From Natronosalvus rutilus (GTDB lineage Archaea; Halobacteriota; Halobacteria; Halobacteriales; Natrialbaceae), in the NCBI RefSeq assembly GCF_024204665.1, contig NZ_CP100355.1:2709451-2773450 (forward strand): a stretch of 64,000 nt of DNA, in the 5' to 3' direction. Below, piece by piece: positions 9,243 through 17,544 of the stretch; positions within the stretch are counted from its first letter, which is position 1, and every line of letters begins with the position of its first letter. Below the pieces are notes generated by a model that saw nothing but the letters and a program-made list of their open reading frames with translations, was not told where the DNA came from and did no database searches. Position numbers and translations under genes: made by a program.

Positions 9243-9674
9243 CTACTCCGTGACGGGATCGAGATCCCGCCCCGACTCGAGTTCGTCGAACAGCGCGGTG
9301 ACCCGTCGTCGGACGTCCTCGCGAATCTCATGCACTCGCTCGGGTGATTTCCCGTGAGGATCCTCGAGGTCCCAGTCGCGAACGTCGACCTCGGCGTTGA
9401 GGTCGAGCGTCGAACAACCCATCGTCGCCACAACGTCGCAGGACTCGAGTTCGTCGGTGCTGATCGACGTCGGCGTCCGGCCAGCGAGGTCGAAGCCTTC
9501 CTCGGCCATGGCTTCCTGTACTTCGTCGTGGACCTCGTCGGCCGGACGGGTTCCGCCGGAGAGAATCTCGACCTCGTTCTCGAGGCCGCGGACCGCACGC
9601 TCCCGTTCGGCGTAGGCGGTCGCCATCTGACTACGGCCGGCGTTCTGGACGCATACCAGTGCGATTCGCGTCAT
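9243..9674 (-). CDS. Low-molecular-weight phosphatase / arsenate-reductase-like protein
   Basis: A 143-aa member of the LMW protein-tyrosine phosphatase fold. The P-loop CVQNAGRS at residues 8-15 fits C-x5-R-S, and the C-terminal segment RDWDLEDPHGK carries the Asp-Pro general-acid motif. The ArsC-type redox Cys pair expected around residue 80-90 is represented only by the Cys residues in ESCDVVATMGCSTLD, so arsenate reduction versus phosphatase action is unresolved. No ars genes are adjacent. Confidence 0.85.
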   Translation of the reverse strand: MTRIALVCVQNAGRSQMATAYAERERAVRGLENEVEILSGGTRPADEVHDEVQEAMAEEGFDLAGRTPTSISTDELESCDVVATMGCSTLDLNAEVDVRDWDLEDPHGKSPERVHEIREDVRRRVTALFDELESGRDLDPVTE

Positions 9675-9828
9675 GGTCGACGTGGTCGCTCGAGGAACCT
9701 AACGGTTCGTACGAGCCGAACGGTGTGATACGGTAGCATAGGGAGTCGAGAGCGGCGACGTTTCGACGGGAACAGTCGGGTGTTCATGGGGGAATAATAC
9801 GAGGGCGGCTCGACCCGTGAACGTCGAC

Positions 9829-10590
9829 TCAGCGCGAGAAGAAGCCGCGAAGTCGAGCGAGCAGTCCGCTCGAGTCCGCCTGGTCGTCGGCTTCGTCGCT
9901 CGAGGGAGCAGCGTCGTCGACCCCGTCGGAAGGGGGCGATACCGTCGGCCCGGACGCCGCGGACTCGGACGCCTGGTTCGTCTCGAGGTCGTCGAGGGAG
10001 AGGTCGATTTCGTCGATGTCCGGGGTTCGCTCGCGGCCCTCGCCGGCCTCAGCGGCCCGGACGTCGGCGCCCGTTACGGCTCCGCGTTCGATGCGACTCG
10101 AGAGGGCGTCCTGGGTCGGGGTGCTCGCAGTCGGTACGTCGTTCTGCGGCTGCTCGGGTTCCATTTCTCCATCGGCCCCTTCGGCGGTCTGGGTCTGTTC
10201 GGCGTCTCCGTCGGCGTTCTCCGTCCTCGCTTCTTCGACGTTTTCTTCCCCCGCTTCTTCAGCGTTCCCCGTCTCCGCCTCTTCAACGTTCTCTCTCCCC
10301 GCTTTTTCGTCCTCCTCGAGGCTCGCCTCGTCCTCGAGTTCTCCTCTCGAGTCAGCGGACGGCCCGGACTGAGTGCGAGTGTCGCCAGTCGCTCGAGGGC
10401 TCGAGTTGCCGGCGTTCGTCTCGTTCAGCGAGTTGAGAATGTCGTCGACGCTCGTGTTCGAGACGACCCGTTTCGGCCCGCCGCCGGGTCCCTCACGTTC
10501 CCTTTCACCCCCCTTTTCCCTCGGGCCGTCGTCTTCGCTTTCGGCCCCCTGGTCCCCCGAGTCGTCGCCCGCGCCGTCGTGCTCGCTCAT
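9829..10590 (-). CDS. Acidic, largely disordered protein of unknown function
   Basis: A 253-aa protein dominated by Glu, Asp, Gly, Ser and Ala. It has a short ordered-looking segment near residues 40-62 (RVVSNTSVDDILNSLNE) and an amphipathic C-terminal helix (LLARLRGFF) that could touch a membrane. The middle (about 95-140) carries degenerate NVEEA/NAEEA repeats. I do not recognise a family. It lies 93 bp downstream of the BrkB-like gene on the same strand and may be co-transcribed with it. Confidence 0.7.
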   Translation of the reverse strand: MSEHDGAGDDSGDQGAESEDDGPREKGGEREREGPGGGPKRVVSNTSVDDILNSLNETNAGNSSPRATGDTRTQSGPSADSRGELEDEASLEEDEKAGRENVEEAETGNAEEAGEENVEEARTENADGDAEQTQTAEGADGEMEPEQPQNDVPTASTPTQDALSSRIERGAVTGADVRAAEAGEGRERTPDIDEIDLSLDDLETNQASESAASGPTVSPPSDGVDDAAPSSDEADDQADSSGLLARLRGFFSR

Positions 10591-10683
10591 TGCTCACGCC
10601 TGGCGCTCGAGTCGGCATAAATTTTCCCCGTTCGAGGGGGACGAAACTCGCCCTTCGCTCGCCTGTTGGGTCTGCGGTCACGG

Positions 10684-11487
10684 CTACGTGGGGACGAGTC
10701 GCGGTCGAGACATCACCACGTTGATGACTGCCCCCAGCAGGATCAGGATCCCGGCGAAGTAGAGCCAGGTGACGAACAACAGGATGGCGCCGATCGCCCC
10801 GTAGGCCTCGTACTGCCCGGCGTTCGCGGCGTAGAGCTGAAAGCCGGCCTGGAGGATCACCCAGCCGATCGCTGCGAAGAACGCGCCCGGAATCACCTCG
10901 CGAAGGTCGACGGGAATCGGCGGCAACACGTAGTAAAGTGGCAGGAATACCAGGAGGAGCCCCAGGAGCAAGCCGAGCCAGCTGAGGACCCCGACGTAGG
11001 GAACCCGCCCGGCGAGGAGGCCGATCACCGCCCCGATGAGGATCATGAGCAAGAGCGCGAGGACGATGGTCAAGATGACCGTGATCCCGTCGCGAATCTG
11101 CTCGAGCAGGGAGTTTTCGGCGACGGTGTCGTAGACGCGGTCGAACGCGAGGCTCAGCCCGCGAAAGACCTTCAGTGCACCCCATATCGAGACGGCGAGG
11201 GCGACGACGGTCGCCTCGGTTCGTCCCGATTCGGCGGTGAGCGCCTCGAGCACGAGGTCCTCGCCGGCGTCGGGAAGGAAGTCGCCAGCCAGCATGATCA
11301 GGTCCTCCGCGACCTGCTGGCCGCCAACGAGGGTACCAACGACGAGCGCCAGCACGATCATCGGAAAGAGCGAGACGAACGCGTAGTAGGCGAATCCGGC
11401 GGCGAGGAACGTTATCTCTCGCTCTTTTGCGGTGCCGACGACCCCTCGTACGATAGTACGAACGTCGCGGTCCGACTGGTGGCTCAT
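10684..11487 (-). CDS. YihY/BrkB family inner-membrane protein
   Basis: A 267-aa protein with six hydrophobic segments matching the YihY/virulence factor BrkB family. The signature FLAAGFAYYAFVSLFPM lies at the first helix, and the SIWGALKVFRGLSLAFDRVYD segment follows TM2. A PDF-like FLPDAGED loop and the C-terminal FVTWLYFAGILILLGA helix are also typical. The transport role is unproven across the family. The ATG at 11487 (MSHQSD) is preferred over one five codons upstream. Confidence 0.9.
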   Translation of the reverse strand: MSHQSDRDVRTIVRGVVGTAKEREITFLAAGFAYYAFVSLFPMIVLALVVGTLVGGQQVAEDLIMLAGDFLPDAGEDLVLEALTAESGRTEATVVALAVSIWGALKVFRGLSLAFDRVYDTVAENSLLEQIRDGITVILTIVLALLLMILIGAVIGLLAGRVPYVGVLSWLGLLLGLLLVFLPLYYVLPPIPVDLREVIPGAFFAAIGWVILQAGFQLYAANAGQYEAYGAIGAILLFVTWLYFAGILILLGAVINVVMSRPRLVPT

Positions 11488-11544
11488 GCCGTCGGCTTCC
11501 ACGAGGAGAACTTAAGGGTATGCGAAGTATCGGCGACGAAGGTG

Positions 11545-12303
11545 TTACCAGTCGAAGGTTTTGCGCACCGTACAGAAGTTATGGGTCGCGAACACCCGCC
11601 CGTCGTCGGCGATGTAGACGCCGACGCCGCCCCGGTCCCAGCCGTCGATTTCGTCGCTCTCCTCGAGAATCGTCGCCCGGTGTTCCTCTGAGTGCATCCA
11701 CTGCTCGACGAGCCCTTCGGCGAGTTCGTCCGCAGTCTGGTACTCGACGTGTTCGCCGTCGTGGGAGCGTTCGACCGTCGTGCCGACGCTCGTGAGTGCG
11801 ATGTTCTCCCCATACGCTCGGCAGTAGTCGGCGACGTCGCCGAACCGGTCGTACGGCGACTCGCCGTCGGCGTTGACGTGGGCGAATCGGTCGTCCGCGT
11901 GCATGTCCTGGCTGTGGGCGCGGGACACCGAGGCAACCGTCCCGTCCCACGCGAGCGGCTCGAGGTCATCTTCGGCGCGTCGCTCGTTGACGAGTTCGTG
12001 AACCCGGTCCTCGACGGCGCTCGAGTTGACTCGTTCGGTGTCGGTTTCGTAGCTCGAGTGGCCCTGATCGCCCGGGTCGGTGACGGGCGGATTTCGGTCG
12101 CCCGGTTCCGGTGGCTCGACGGAGGGGCCGAGTTCGTCCTGGACGAACGCGATGGCCTGCGGGGCGAGCAGTACCCCCGCGAGGACGACCGCGCCGATCA
12201 GGACGACGGTCATCACGAGCGACGTGAGGTTGAGACTGGCTCTGTTCGTCTGGCGCTCGCTGGACGACCTCGTCCGCTCGAGGCGGCGACCGCGTCTGCT
12301 CAT
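11545..12303 (-). CDS. CAP/SCP-domain exported protein
   Basis: A 252-aa protein with a basic N-terminus (RRGRRLERTR), one membrane anchor at about residues 28-52, a Pro/Asp-rich linker, and a CAP (cysteine-rich secretory protein/PR-1) domain from about 95 to the end. CAP landmarks are LVNERRAEDDLEPLAWD, the His in SRAHSQDM, YGENIA near residue 165 and EQWMHSEEHRATIL near 205. The domain would sit outside the cell. The family's biochemical role in archaea is unknown. Confidence 0.9.
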   Translation of the reverse strand: MSRRGRRLERTRSSSERQTNRASLNLTSLVMTVVLIGAVVLAGVLLAPQAIAFVQDELGPSVEPPEPGDRNPPVTDPGDQGHSSYETDTERVNSSAVEDRVHELVNERRAEDDLEPLAWDGTVASVSRAHSQDMHADDRFAHVNADGESPYDRFGDVADYCRAYGENIALTSVGTTVERSHDGEHVEYQTADELAEGLVEQWMHSEEHRATILEESDEIDGWDRGGVGVYIADDGRVFATHNFCTVRKTFDW

Positions 12304-12401
12304 GGGTGTACCTCCACGAAGGACAGTAACTAACTACCGATTGTGAGTGTCGTCGGCCGAGACAGATTGTGTCGAGGGGGTCGTTCGCGACGACGTACGG
12401 G

Positions 12402-12749
12402 CTACCTCTTGGCTGGCGATGGATCACCCTCTTCCAGGGAAGTGGACGCACTCGAGCCAAAAATCGTCTCGTGGAAGGCGATGACCAGACCGGGGACGAC
12501 GGCCATGAACAGGTGTTCCTCGATCGGAATACCGCCGACTTCGTAACCCGTTCGCAGTTGAATGTCGAATACGCCGACCTCGAGCGTGTACCAGTCCCAG
12601 AAGTACGCGATGGGGTACAGCGCGAGGATAGTCACAGCCGCTCGTCTGAGCGCGCCGGCCCGTCGCAGCAATACGAACGCGACGGCACCCCAGAAAATCT
12701 CCGTTGCGAGGTAGGTATACCGGCCGAAGACGGAAATGTCTCGAGCCAT
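12402..12749 (-). CDS. Single lycopene-cyclase-domain membrane protein
   Basis: A 115-aa, three-helix membrane protein that matches one lycopene cyclase (CrtYcd/CarR-type) domain. It has a YLATEIFWG first helix, an aromatic-rich WDWYTLEVGVFD loop, and the hallmark GIPIEEHLF ahead of the last helix, with the paired acidic residues required by the family. Haloarchaeal CrtY proteins normally carry two such domains, so this one may act as a homodimer or in another isoprenoid step. ATG 12749 (MARDIS) is chosen over an upstream in-frame ATG. Confidence 0.8.
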   Translation of the reverse strand: MARDISVFGRYTYLATEIFWGAVAFVLLRRAGALRRAAVTILALYPIAYFWDWYTLEVGVFDIQLRTGYEVGGIPIEEHLFMAVVPGLVIAFHETIFGSSASTSLEEGDPSPAKR

Positions 12750-12851
12750 GTCACGACCAGGATGGCGGTACATAAAAACACCCGGTAGTCACGGGTTACA
12801 TGGCCGGGCGGTACGTTAAATAGTCCAGCGAGAGAAGGGGCAAGTGGAACG

Positions 12852-14009
12852 ATGAATATCGCCGATATCGCCACCACGGAGTACATCGAGGTCGACGTCG
12901 GGACGCGAATGGGGAAAGTCCGTTCGACCTTCGAGGACGGCAACCCCAAGGGGCTGATCGTAACCGACGACGGAGAGTACGCTGGCGTGATCAGCGAACG
13001 CGAGGTACTCCAGTCACACGTCGAAGACGACGCCAAGGTGGCGGCGTTGATCAAGCCGAGTCGCAACGACCCGGCGCCGAAAGTCGACCGGCACGAGGAC
13101 GTCCGGGAGGTCGCCCGCATGCTCGTTGAGGGCAACACCAAGGTCGCGCCGGTGTTCGAAGGCGACAACCTCTGGGGCGTCATCACCGAGGACGACCTAC
13201 TCACCGCCGTCCTCGAGAACCTCGACGCGATCACCGTCGGCGACATCTACACCACCGAGCCGATCACGCTCGCGGAGGACGACGGCGTCGGCAAGGCGAT
13301 CAACCACCTGCGCGAACACGGTATCTCCCGACTCCCCGTGGTCAACGAGAACGGCTACCTGACCGGCGTCGTGACGACCCACGACATCGCCGACTTCGTC
13401 ATCCGGGAGAACGAGCGCATGACGACTGGCGACCGCGTCGGCGACAACCAGCGGATGCTCGACGTCCCGATCTACGACATCATGAACAGCCCCGTAGTCA
13501 CCACGACGGCCGACAAGACCGCTCGAGAGGCCGTCGAAACCATGCTCGAGGACGACTACGCCGGCCTCGTCGTCACGCCGACGGACGACGACCGCCTCAT
13601 CGATGGCGTGGTCACCAAGACCGACGTGCTTCGGGCGCTGACGTTCACCGAGGAAGAGCACATGGACGTCCAGATCACGAACATCTCGCTCATGGACACC
13701 ATCTCCCGGGAGTCCATCGTCCAGAGCATCGAGCAAGTCTCTGACAAGTACGCGGACATGCAGGTCCACCACGCCCACGTTCGCTTCCACGAGCACAAGG
13801 AGAAACTCCGTGGCACGCCGCTTATCCAGTGTCAGATCCGCCTCCGGACGAACAAATCCCAGGTTGCCGGCTCCGGCGAAGGCTACGGTGCGGAGAATGC
13901 GTTCAGGGTCGCTCTGGACAAACTCGAGCGAAACGTCCTGGAGCTCAAGGGCGTCCGGAGCGACGAAGAGTACCGCGGGCAGTTACTCCGAAAGTTGAAC
14001 GAATTGTAG
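12852..14009 (+). CDS. CBS-domain protein with HPF-like C-terminal domain
   Basis: A 385-aa soluble protein. Four CBS motifs are visible, at about residues 1-60, 65-120, 128-185 (GDIYTTEPITLAEDDG) and 205-265 (IMNSPVVTTTADKTA), which should make two nucleotide-binding Bateman pairs. The last 115 residues (MDVQITNIS onward) look like a ribosome hibernation-promoting factor (S30AE) fold. That suggests an energy-sensing factor acting on ribosomes, which is inference. It begins 12 bp after a short G-rich leader and is monocistronic. Confidence 0.88.
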   Translation: MNIADIATTEYIEVDVGTRMGKVRSTFEDGNPKGLIVTDDGEYAGVISEREVLQSHVEDDAKVAALIKPSRNDPAPKVDRHEDVREVARMLVEGNTKVAPVFEGDNLWGVITEDDLLTAVLENLDAITVGDIYTTEPITLAEDDGVGKAINHLREHGISRLPVVNENGYLTGVVTTHDIADFVIRENERMTTGDRVGDNQRMLDVPIYDIMNSPVVTTTADKTAREAVETMLEDDYAGLVVTPTDDDRLIDGVVTKTDVLRALTFTEEEHMDVQITNISLMDTISRESIVQSIEQVSDKYADMQVHHAHVRFHEHKEKLRGTPLIQCQIRLRTNKSQVAGSGEGYGAENAFRVALDKLERNVLELKGVRSDEEYRGQLLRKLNEL

Positions 14010-14099
14010 GGCCAGGGCTCGACTCGAGCGAAAACCGCACAAATCAAAAAATTTGTCACGTTACGGCTCGCCGCGCGCGGCGACTGAGAACGGAAGACG

Positions 14100-14798
14100 C
14101 TACGGTCGAGCGTCGTCGGCGCCCTCGAGTCCCGACCCCGTGATCCGGAACGTCGCTGATTCGCCCGCCGGTTTCGAACGGTGTTTCGTGAGCGTCGCCC
14201 GCCGGTTGCCCCCGCGGAATCGCTCGAGACGGAGCACCACGCCCGTCCAGTGCTCCAGGGTGTTCCCCCCGAGCGGACGCGTCCGGTCGCTATCGGGGTC
14301 GGCAAATACCTGGTTCGTGACGACCACCGCGAGGTCGTGTTTGCGCGCGAGCGAGAGCAGGTGGGTGATCTGGCTGGCCACCTGCCGAAGGGCGTCGCCC
14401 GCGTCACCGTCTTCGGCGCGCTCGATTCGGTAGAAGCCGGTCGCGCTGTCCAGGACGATCAGGTCGGCCTGGGTCGCGAAGTCCGCCGCGTCGCGCACGG
14501 CCTCGGCCTGTTCGTCGAAGTCGTAGGCGTCCTCGATGATGATCCGGGAAGCGACCGACTCGACGTCGTCGGTACGAGCGGAGAGGAGCTGTTCGAATCG
14601 GTCGACCGAGACGCCCTCGGTGTCGATGAAGACGGCCGTACCACCGTCGACGGCCGTCTCGACGGCGGCCGACAGCGCGAGGTTCGTCTTCCCCGACGCT
14701 GGCGGGCCGTACACCTGGGTGACGGCGCCGCGTTCGAACCCGCCCTCGAGCAACGCGTCGACCGGGGGACAACCGGTCGATATCGCCTCGTCGTTCAC
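14100..14798 (-). CDS. radB: DNA repair and recombination protein RadB
   Basis: A RecA-fold paralogue of RadA that assists homologous recombination. Walker A is GPPASGKT near residue 31, Walker B is LIVLDSATG near residue 115, and there is no N-terminal helix-hairpin-helix domain, which separates RadB from RadA. The start is set at a GTG (VNDEAISTGCPPVD). The longer open frame would overlap the start region of the divergent gene at 14893, and family similarity begins at the GTG. Length is 232 aa, as expected for RadB. Confidence 0.92.
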   Translation of the reverse strand: MNDEAISTGCPPVDALLEGGFERGAVTQVYGPPASGKTNLALSAAVETAVDGGTAVFIDTEGVSVDRFEQLLSARTDDVESVASRIIIEDAYDFDEQAEAVRDAADFATQADLIVLDSATGFYRIERAEDGDAGDALRQVASQITHLLSLARKHDLAVVVTNQVFADPDSDRTRPLGGNTLEHWTGVVLRLERFRGGNRRATLTKHRSKPAGESATFRITGSGLEGADDARP

Positions 14799-14892
14799 GC
14801 GCTCAGTTGGGAGGTAGCGGGCAAAAACCCCCCGGAACCGATCGCTCGTCCGGAGACGGAGCAATTTATTCGGTGGCGGTCGAAGCACGGCT

Positions 14893-15708
14893 ATGATCGT
14901 CGTCGCCACCGCGGACTTCGAAGTGTATCACGAGGTCGTCGCCGACCTTCGCGAGCGAGGCGCGACGTTCACGACGATCGAGCCCGACGATCCGCTTCCG
15001 TCGAAAACCGCCGTCGTCCTCACCGGCGCGGAACACGCCGAGTCGTTCGGGGACACCGACGCGCCGACCATCGTCGTGGACCCCGACGACAGCCGACAGG
15101 CGGTCGATCAGGCGCTCGCGACCATCCGTGGCGAGCACGGCCGAACCGTCGTCGGCGTCGATCCCGGACGTCAACCCGGCATCGCCGTGCTCGCAGGGGA
15201 GACCGTCGTCGCCGCGTTCCAGGTGCCGCTGGGTGACGCCGTCGACGTCGTTCTCGAGGAGGTCCGCGGGGACGACGCCGTCGACCCGGTCGTCCGCATC
15301 GGCGACGGATCGCGCCTCGAAGGCGCCAAACTGATCAACGAACTCGAGGACGTCCGCGTCGAGATGGTCGACGAAACGGGGACGACGCCGTACCTCGGAA
15401 CCGGTGCCAGAGGGATGGGTGACGTCCTCGCGGCGGTGAACATCGCCCGTCTCGAGGGAGAGGCGATCGACACGCGCGAGATCGAACCGACGCCGGGGGA
15501 GCTACAGGTGATCAAGGACCGCTCGCGCGAGCGAAGCGAGACGAACCGGGCGATCGACGAGACCCTGGCCAGGCGGGTCGCGAGCGGGGAGTTGACGGTC
15601 GAAGAGGCGCTCGCGGTGCATCGAAACGATGTCGACGGCAGCGACGGGGGAGACGGGAGAGACGGGGGAAACGGGGGAAACGGGGGAGACGGCGGCGACG
15701 CAAACTGA
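14893..15708 (+). CDS. RuvC/RNase H-fold-like protein of unknown function, divergent from radB
   Basis: A 271-aa protein. Residues 1-75 form an alpha/beta domain ending in TIVVDPDDS. Residues about 84-205 start with VVGVDPGRQPGIAVLAG, which closely resembles the first strand of RuvC/YqgF-type nucleases (D-x-G-x-x-x-G-I-A). It is followed by further acidic positions in VEMVDETG and RGMGDVLAAVNIA, placed where RNase H folds carry their second and third catalytic acids. A charged helical segment (about 205-240) and a Gly/Asp-repeat tail (about 245-271) follow. A nuclease role in recombination is inference from the motif and from radB next door. Confidence 0.75.
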   Translation: MIVVATADFEVYHEVVADLRERGATFTTIEPDDPLPSKTAVVLTGAEHAESFGDTDAPTIVVDPDDSRQAVDQALATIRGEHGRTVVGVDPGRQPGIAVLAGETVVAAFQVPLGDAVDVVLEEVRGDDAVDPVVRIGDGSRLEGAKLINELEDVRVEMVDETGTTPYLGTGARGMGDVLAAVNIARLEGEAIDTREIEPTPGELQVIKDRSRERSETNRAIDETLARRVASGELTVEEALAVHRNDVDGSDGGDGRDGGNGGNGGDGGDAN

Positions 15709-15835
15709 TTTCGAGGTCGTGACTCGAAGTCGTAGCTCGAGGTCGCGTATAGAGCCATCACACCCAATGATATAAAATACATAGTGAATTACTCCAATCA
15801 ATACATCGATTGCTATAGTAGTTATAGTTTCGGCA
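15709..15835. terminator. AT-rich convergent intergenic region
   Basis: An AT-rich stretch (especially 15760-15825, with several TATA-like runs and ATCGAT) between two convergent genes. It probably ends both transcripts. No clear hairpin-U-tract was found. Confidence 0.35.
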
Positions 15836-17314
15836 TCAGGGCGAATTATCTGCCCAGAACGCCCGCTCCGCTCGAGCCACGATCGACTGAATCGGTTCGC
15901 CGGTTTCGGCAGCGACGGCCGCGGCGTCGTCGTATTCCGCGCTCACGTCGTAGACATCGCCGGCCTCGTCGCTGGCCACCTTGACCGTCACCTCGTAGGC
16001 GTCGCCGCCGACTTCGAGCGTCACCGTCTCGAACGCCCGCCGAGCGACCCAGCGGTGGGTGACGCCGGCGTCGCGGATCCCGAGGGTTCCCGTCTCCTCG
16101 GCGAGTTGCCGGGCGACGCGTTCCCTGTCGGCGGGTCTGCAGATCACCTTGACCAGGTGGCCCGGCCGGGACTTCTTCATCGTAACCGGGACGACGGAGA
16201 CGTCGCGCGCGCCCGCGTCTGAGAGCGTCTCCTGGAGACCGCCGAGCACTTCGGGGGTCGCGTCGTCGAGGTTCGTTTCGAGGACGGCGATGTCCTCGCG
16301 CTGGAGGCTTCCGCGAGTCGTCCCGACCAGCGCGCGGAGGACATTCGGGTGTGGATCGAGGTCGTAGCCACCGGCGCCGTAGCCTGCGTCTTCGATGGTC
16401 ATCGTCGGCAGGGTCTCGACCCCCTCGGCGACGTGGGCCAGGATAGCAGCCCCCGTCGGCGTCAGGAGTTCCGCTTCGACCGGGCCACCGGAGAGCTCCC
16501 AGCCGGCCCGCTCCGTGATCTCGAGGACGGCCGGGGCGGGGACCAGGTACTCGCCGTGGCTCATCGTGACGGTGCCGCCGCCGGCCGAGATGGGCGTCGT
16601 GACGACGCGATCGACCTCGAGGTCGTGTATCAGTAGGACGGCACCGACGACGTCCGCGATGGCGTCGTCGGCGCCCACCTCGTGGAAGTGGATCGACTCG
16701 AGGTCGGTTCCGTGGACGCTCGCTTCGGCCTCTCCGAGCCGTTCGAAGATGGCGAGGGCGTCGGCTTCGACCGCATCCTCGAGATCCATGTTTCGGACAA
16801 TGTCGCAGACCTCGAGGTAGCTCCGGTGGGGGCCGTGGCCTTCGGCGTGGACGTGACCGTCGTCTCCATGGTTGTGGTCGTGGTCGTCGTCTCCGTGGTC
16901 GTGGCTGTGATTGTGGCCGTTACCGTGGCTGTGATTGTGATCGTGACCATGGCCATTATCGGCGGCGTGACTGTGCTCGTCTTCTTTGCCGTGGTGATGG
17001 TGACCGCCCGTAACCTCACTTCCCGAACCTTGCTCGTGCACACCGTCGTCCTTATGCTCGTCCCCGCGCTCTCTATCGTCGTGACGGGCCGCCCCGAGGT
17101 GGGCGTCCTGGCTGCTGGAGGTGGGGATCACGACGTCGACTGCCGTCGCGTGAATCCCACACTTCGAGGTGTGCCCGATACGATACTCGACGTCGAGCGC
17201 GTCCTCGATGGGCTCGAGGGCCGCCCGGTCGGCCCCGGCGGCGAGCAGGGCGGCGAGCAGCATGTCGCCGCTGGCGCCCATCCGGCCGTCGAAAGCGAGC
17301 AGTCTCCTGGTCAT
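15836..17314 (-). CDS. larC: LarC-type nickel-insertion protein with His-rich insert
   Basis: A 492-aa LarC (TIGR00299-like) protein that inserts nickel into the pincer cofactor of lactate-racemase-type enzymes. The N-terminus has LLAFDGRMGASGDM, and HFHEVGADDAIADVVG lies near residue 212. A C-terminal CTP-binding-type half follows, with DDATPEVLG and KKSRPGHLVKV. Residues about 104-163 are an insert almost made of His, Asp, Gly and Asn, a likely nickel store. In some bacteria larC is split by a frameshift; here it is one frame. No larA or larE is adjacent. Start ATG 17314 is chosen at MTRRLLAFD. Confidence 0.9.
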   Translation of the reverse strand: MTRRLLAFDGRMGASGDMLLAALLAAGADRAALEPIEDALDVEYRIGHTSKCGIHATAVDVVIPTSSSQDAHLGAARHDDRERGDEHKDDGVHEQGSGSEVTGGHHHHGKEDEHSHAADNGHGHDHNHSHGNGHNHSHDHGDDDHDHNHGDDGHVHAEGHGPHRSYLEVCDIVRNMDLEDAVEADALAIFERLGEAEASVHGTDLESIHFHEVGADDAIADVVGAVLLIHDLEVDRVVTTPISAGGGTVTMSHGEYLVPAPAVLEITERAGWELSGGPVEAELLTPTGAAILAHVAEGVETLPTMTIEDAGYGAGGYDLDPHPNVLRALVGTTRGSLQREDIAVLETNLDDATPEVLGGLQETLSDAGARDVSVVPVTMKKSRPGHLVKVICRPADRERVARQLAEETGTLGIRDAGVTHRWVARRAFETVTLEVGGDAYEVTVKVASDEAGDVYDVSAEYDDAAAVAAETGEPIQSIVARAERAFWADNSP

Positions 17315-17544
17315 AGCTAGGACGGCGGGCAGCGTGACCAAAAACCCACGCACTCCCACGCAGGGAAAGGCCGTCGTTCCGTCTCGGAAAACGACCGATG
17401 CCGGTACATCTATGTAGCTCCCTGACTCAGTCTCATATGACAGGCGCTAGCACAGGTGCGTTCGCGGTTCGATGCGTCTGCTGTGAGCAAAACACCTATC
17501 CGACACCGAGTCGGAGTCAGGAACATCCCCGTCTACCCCAAACC

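Noticed and set aside
16682-17320. A 212-codon plus-strand frame over larC that looks like a Val-rich membrane protein
   Set aside because: Its hydrophobic part is the complement of the His-rich insert of larC; no independent start signal or family match.
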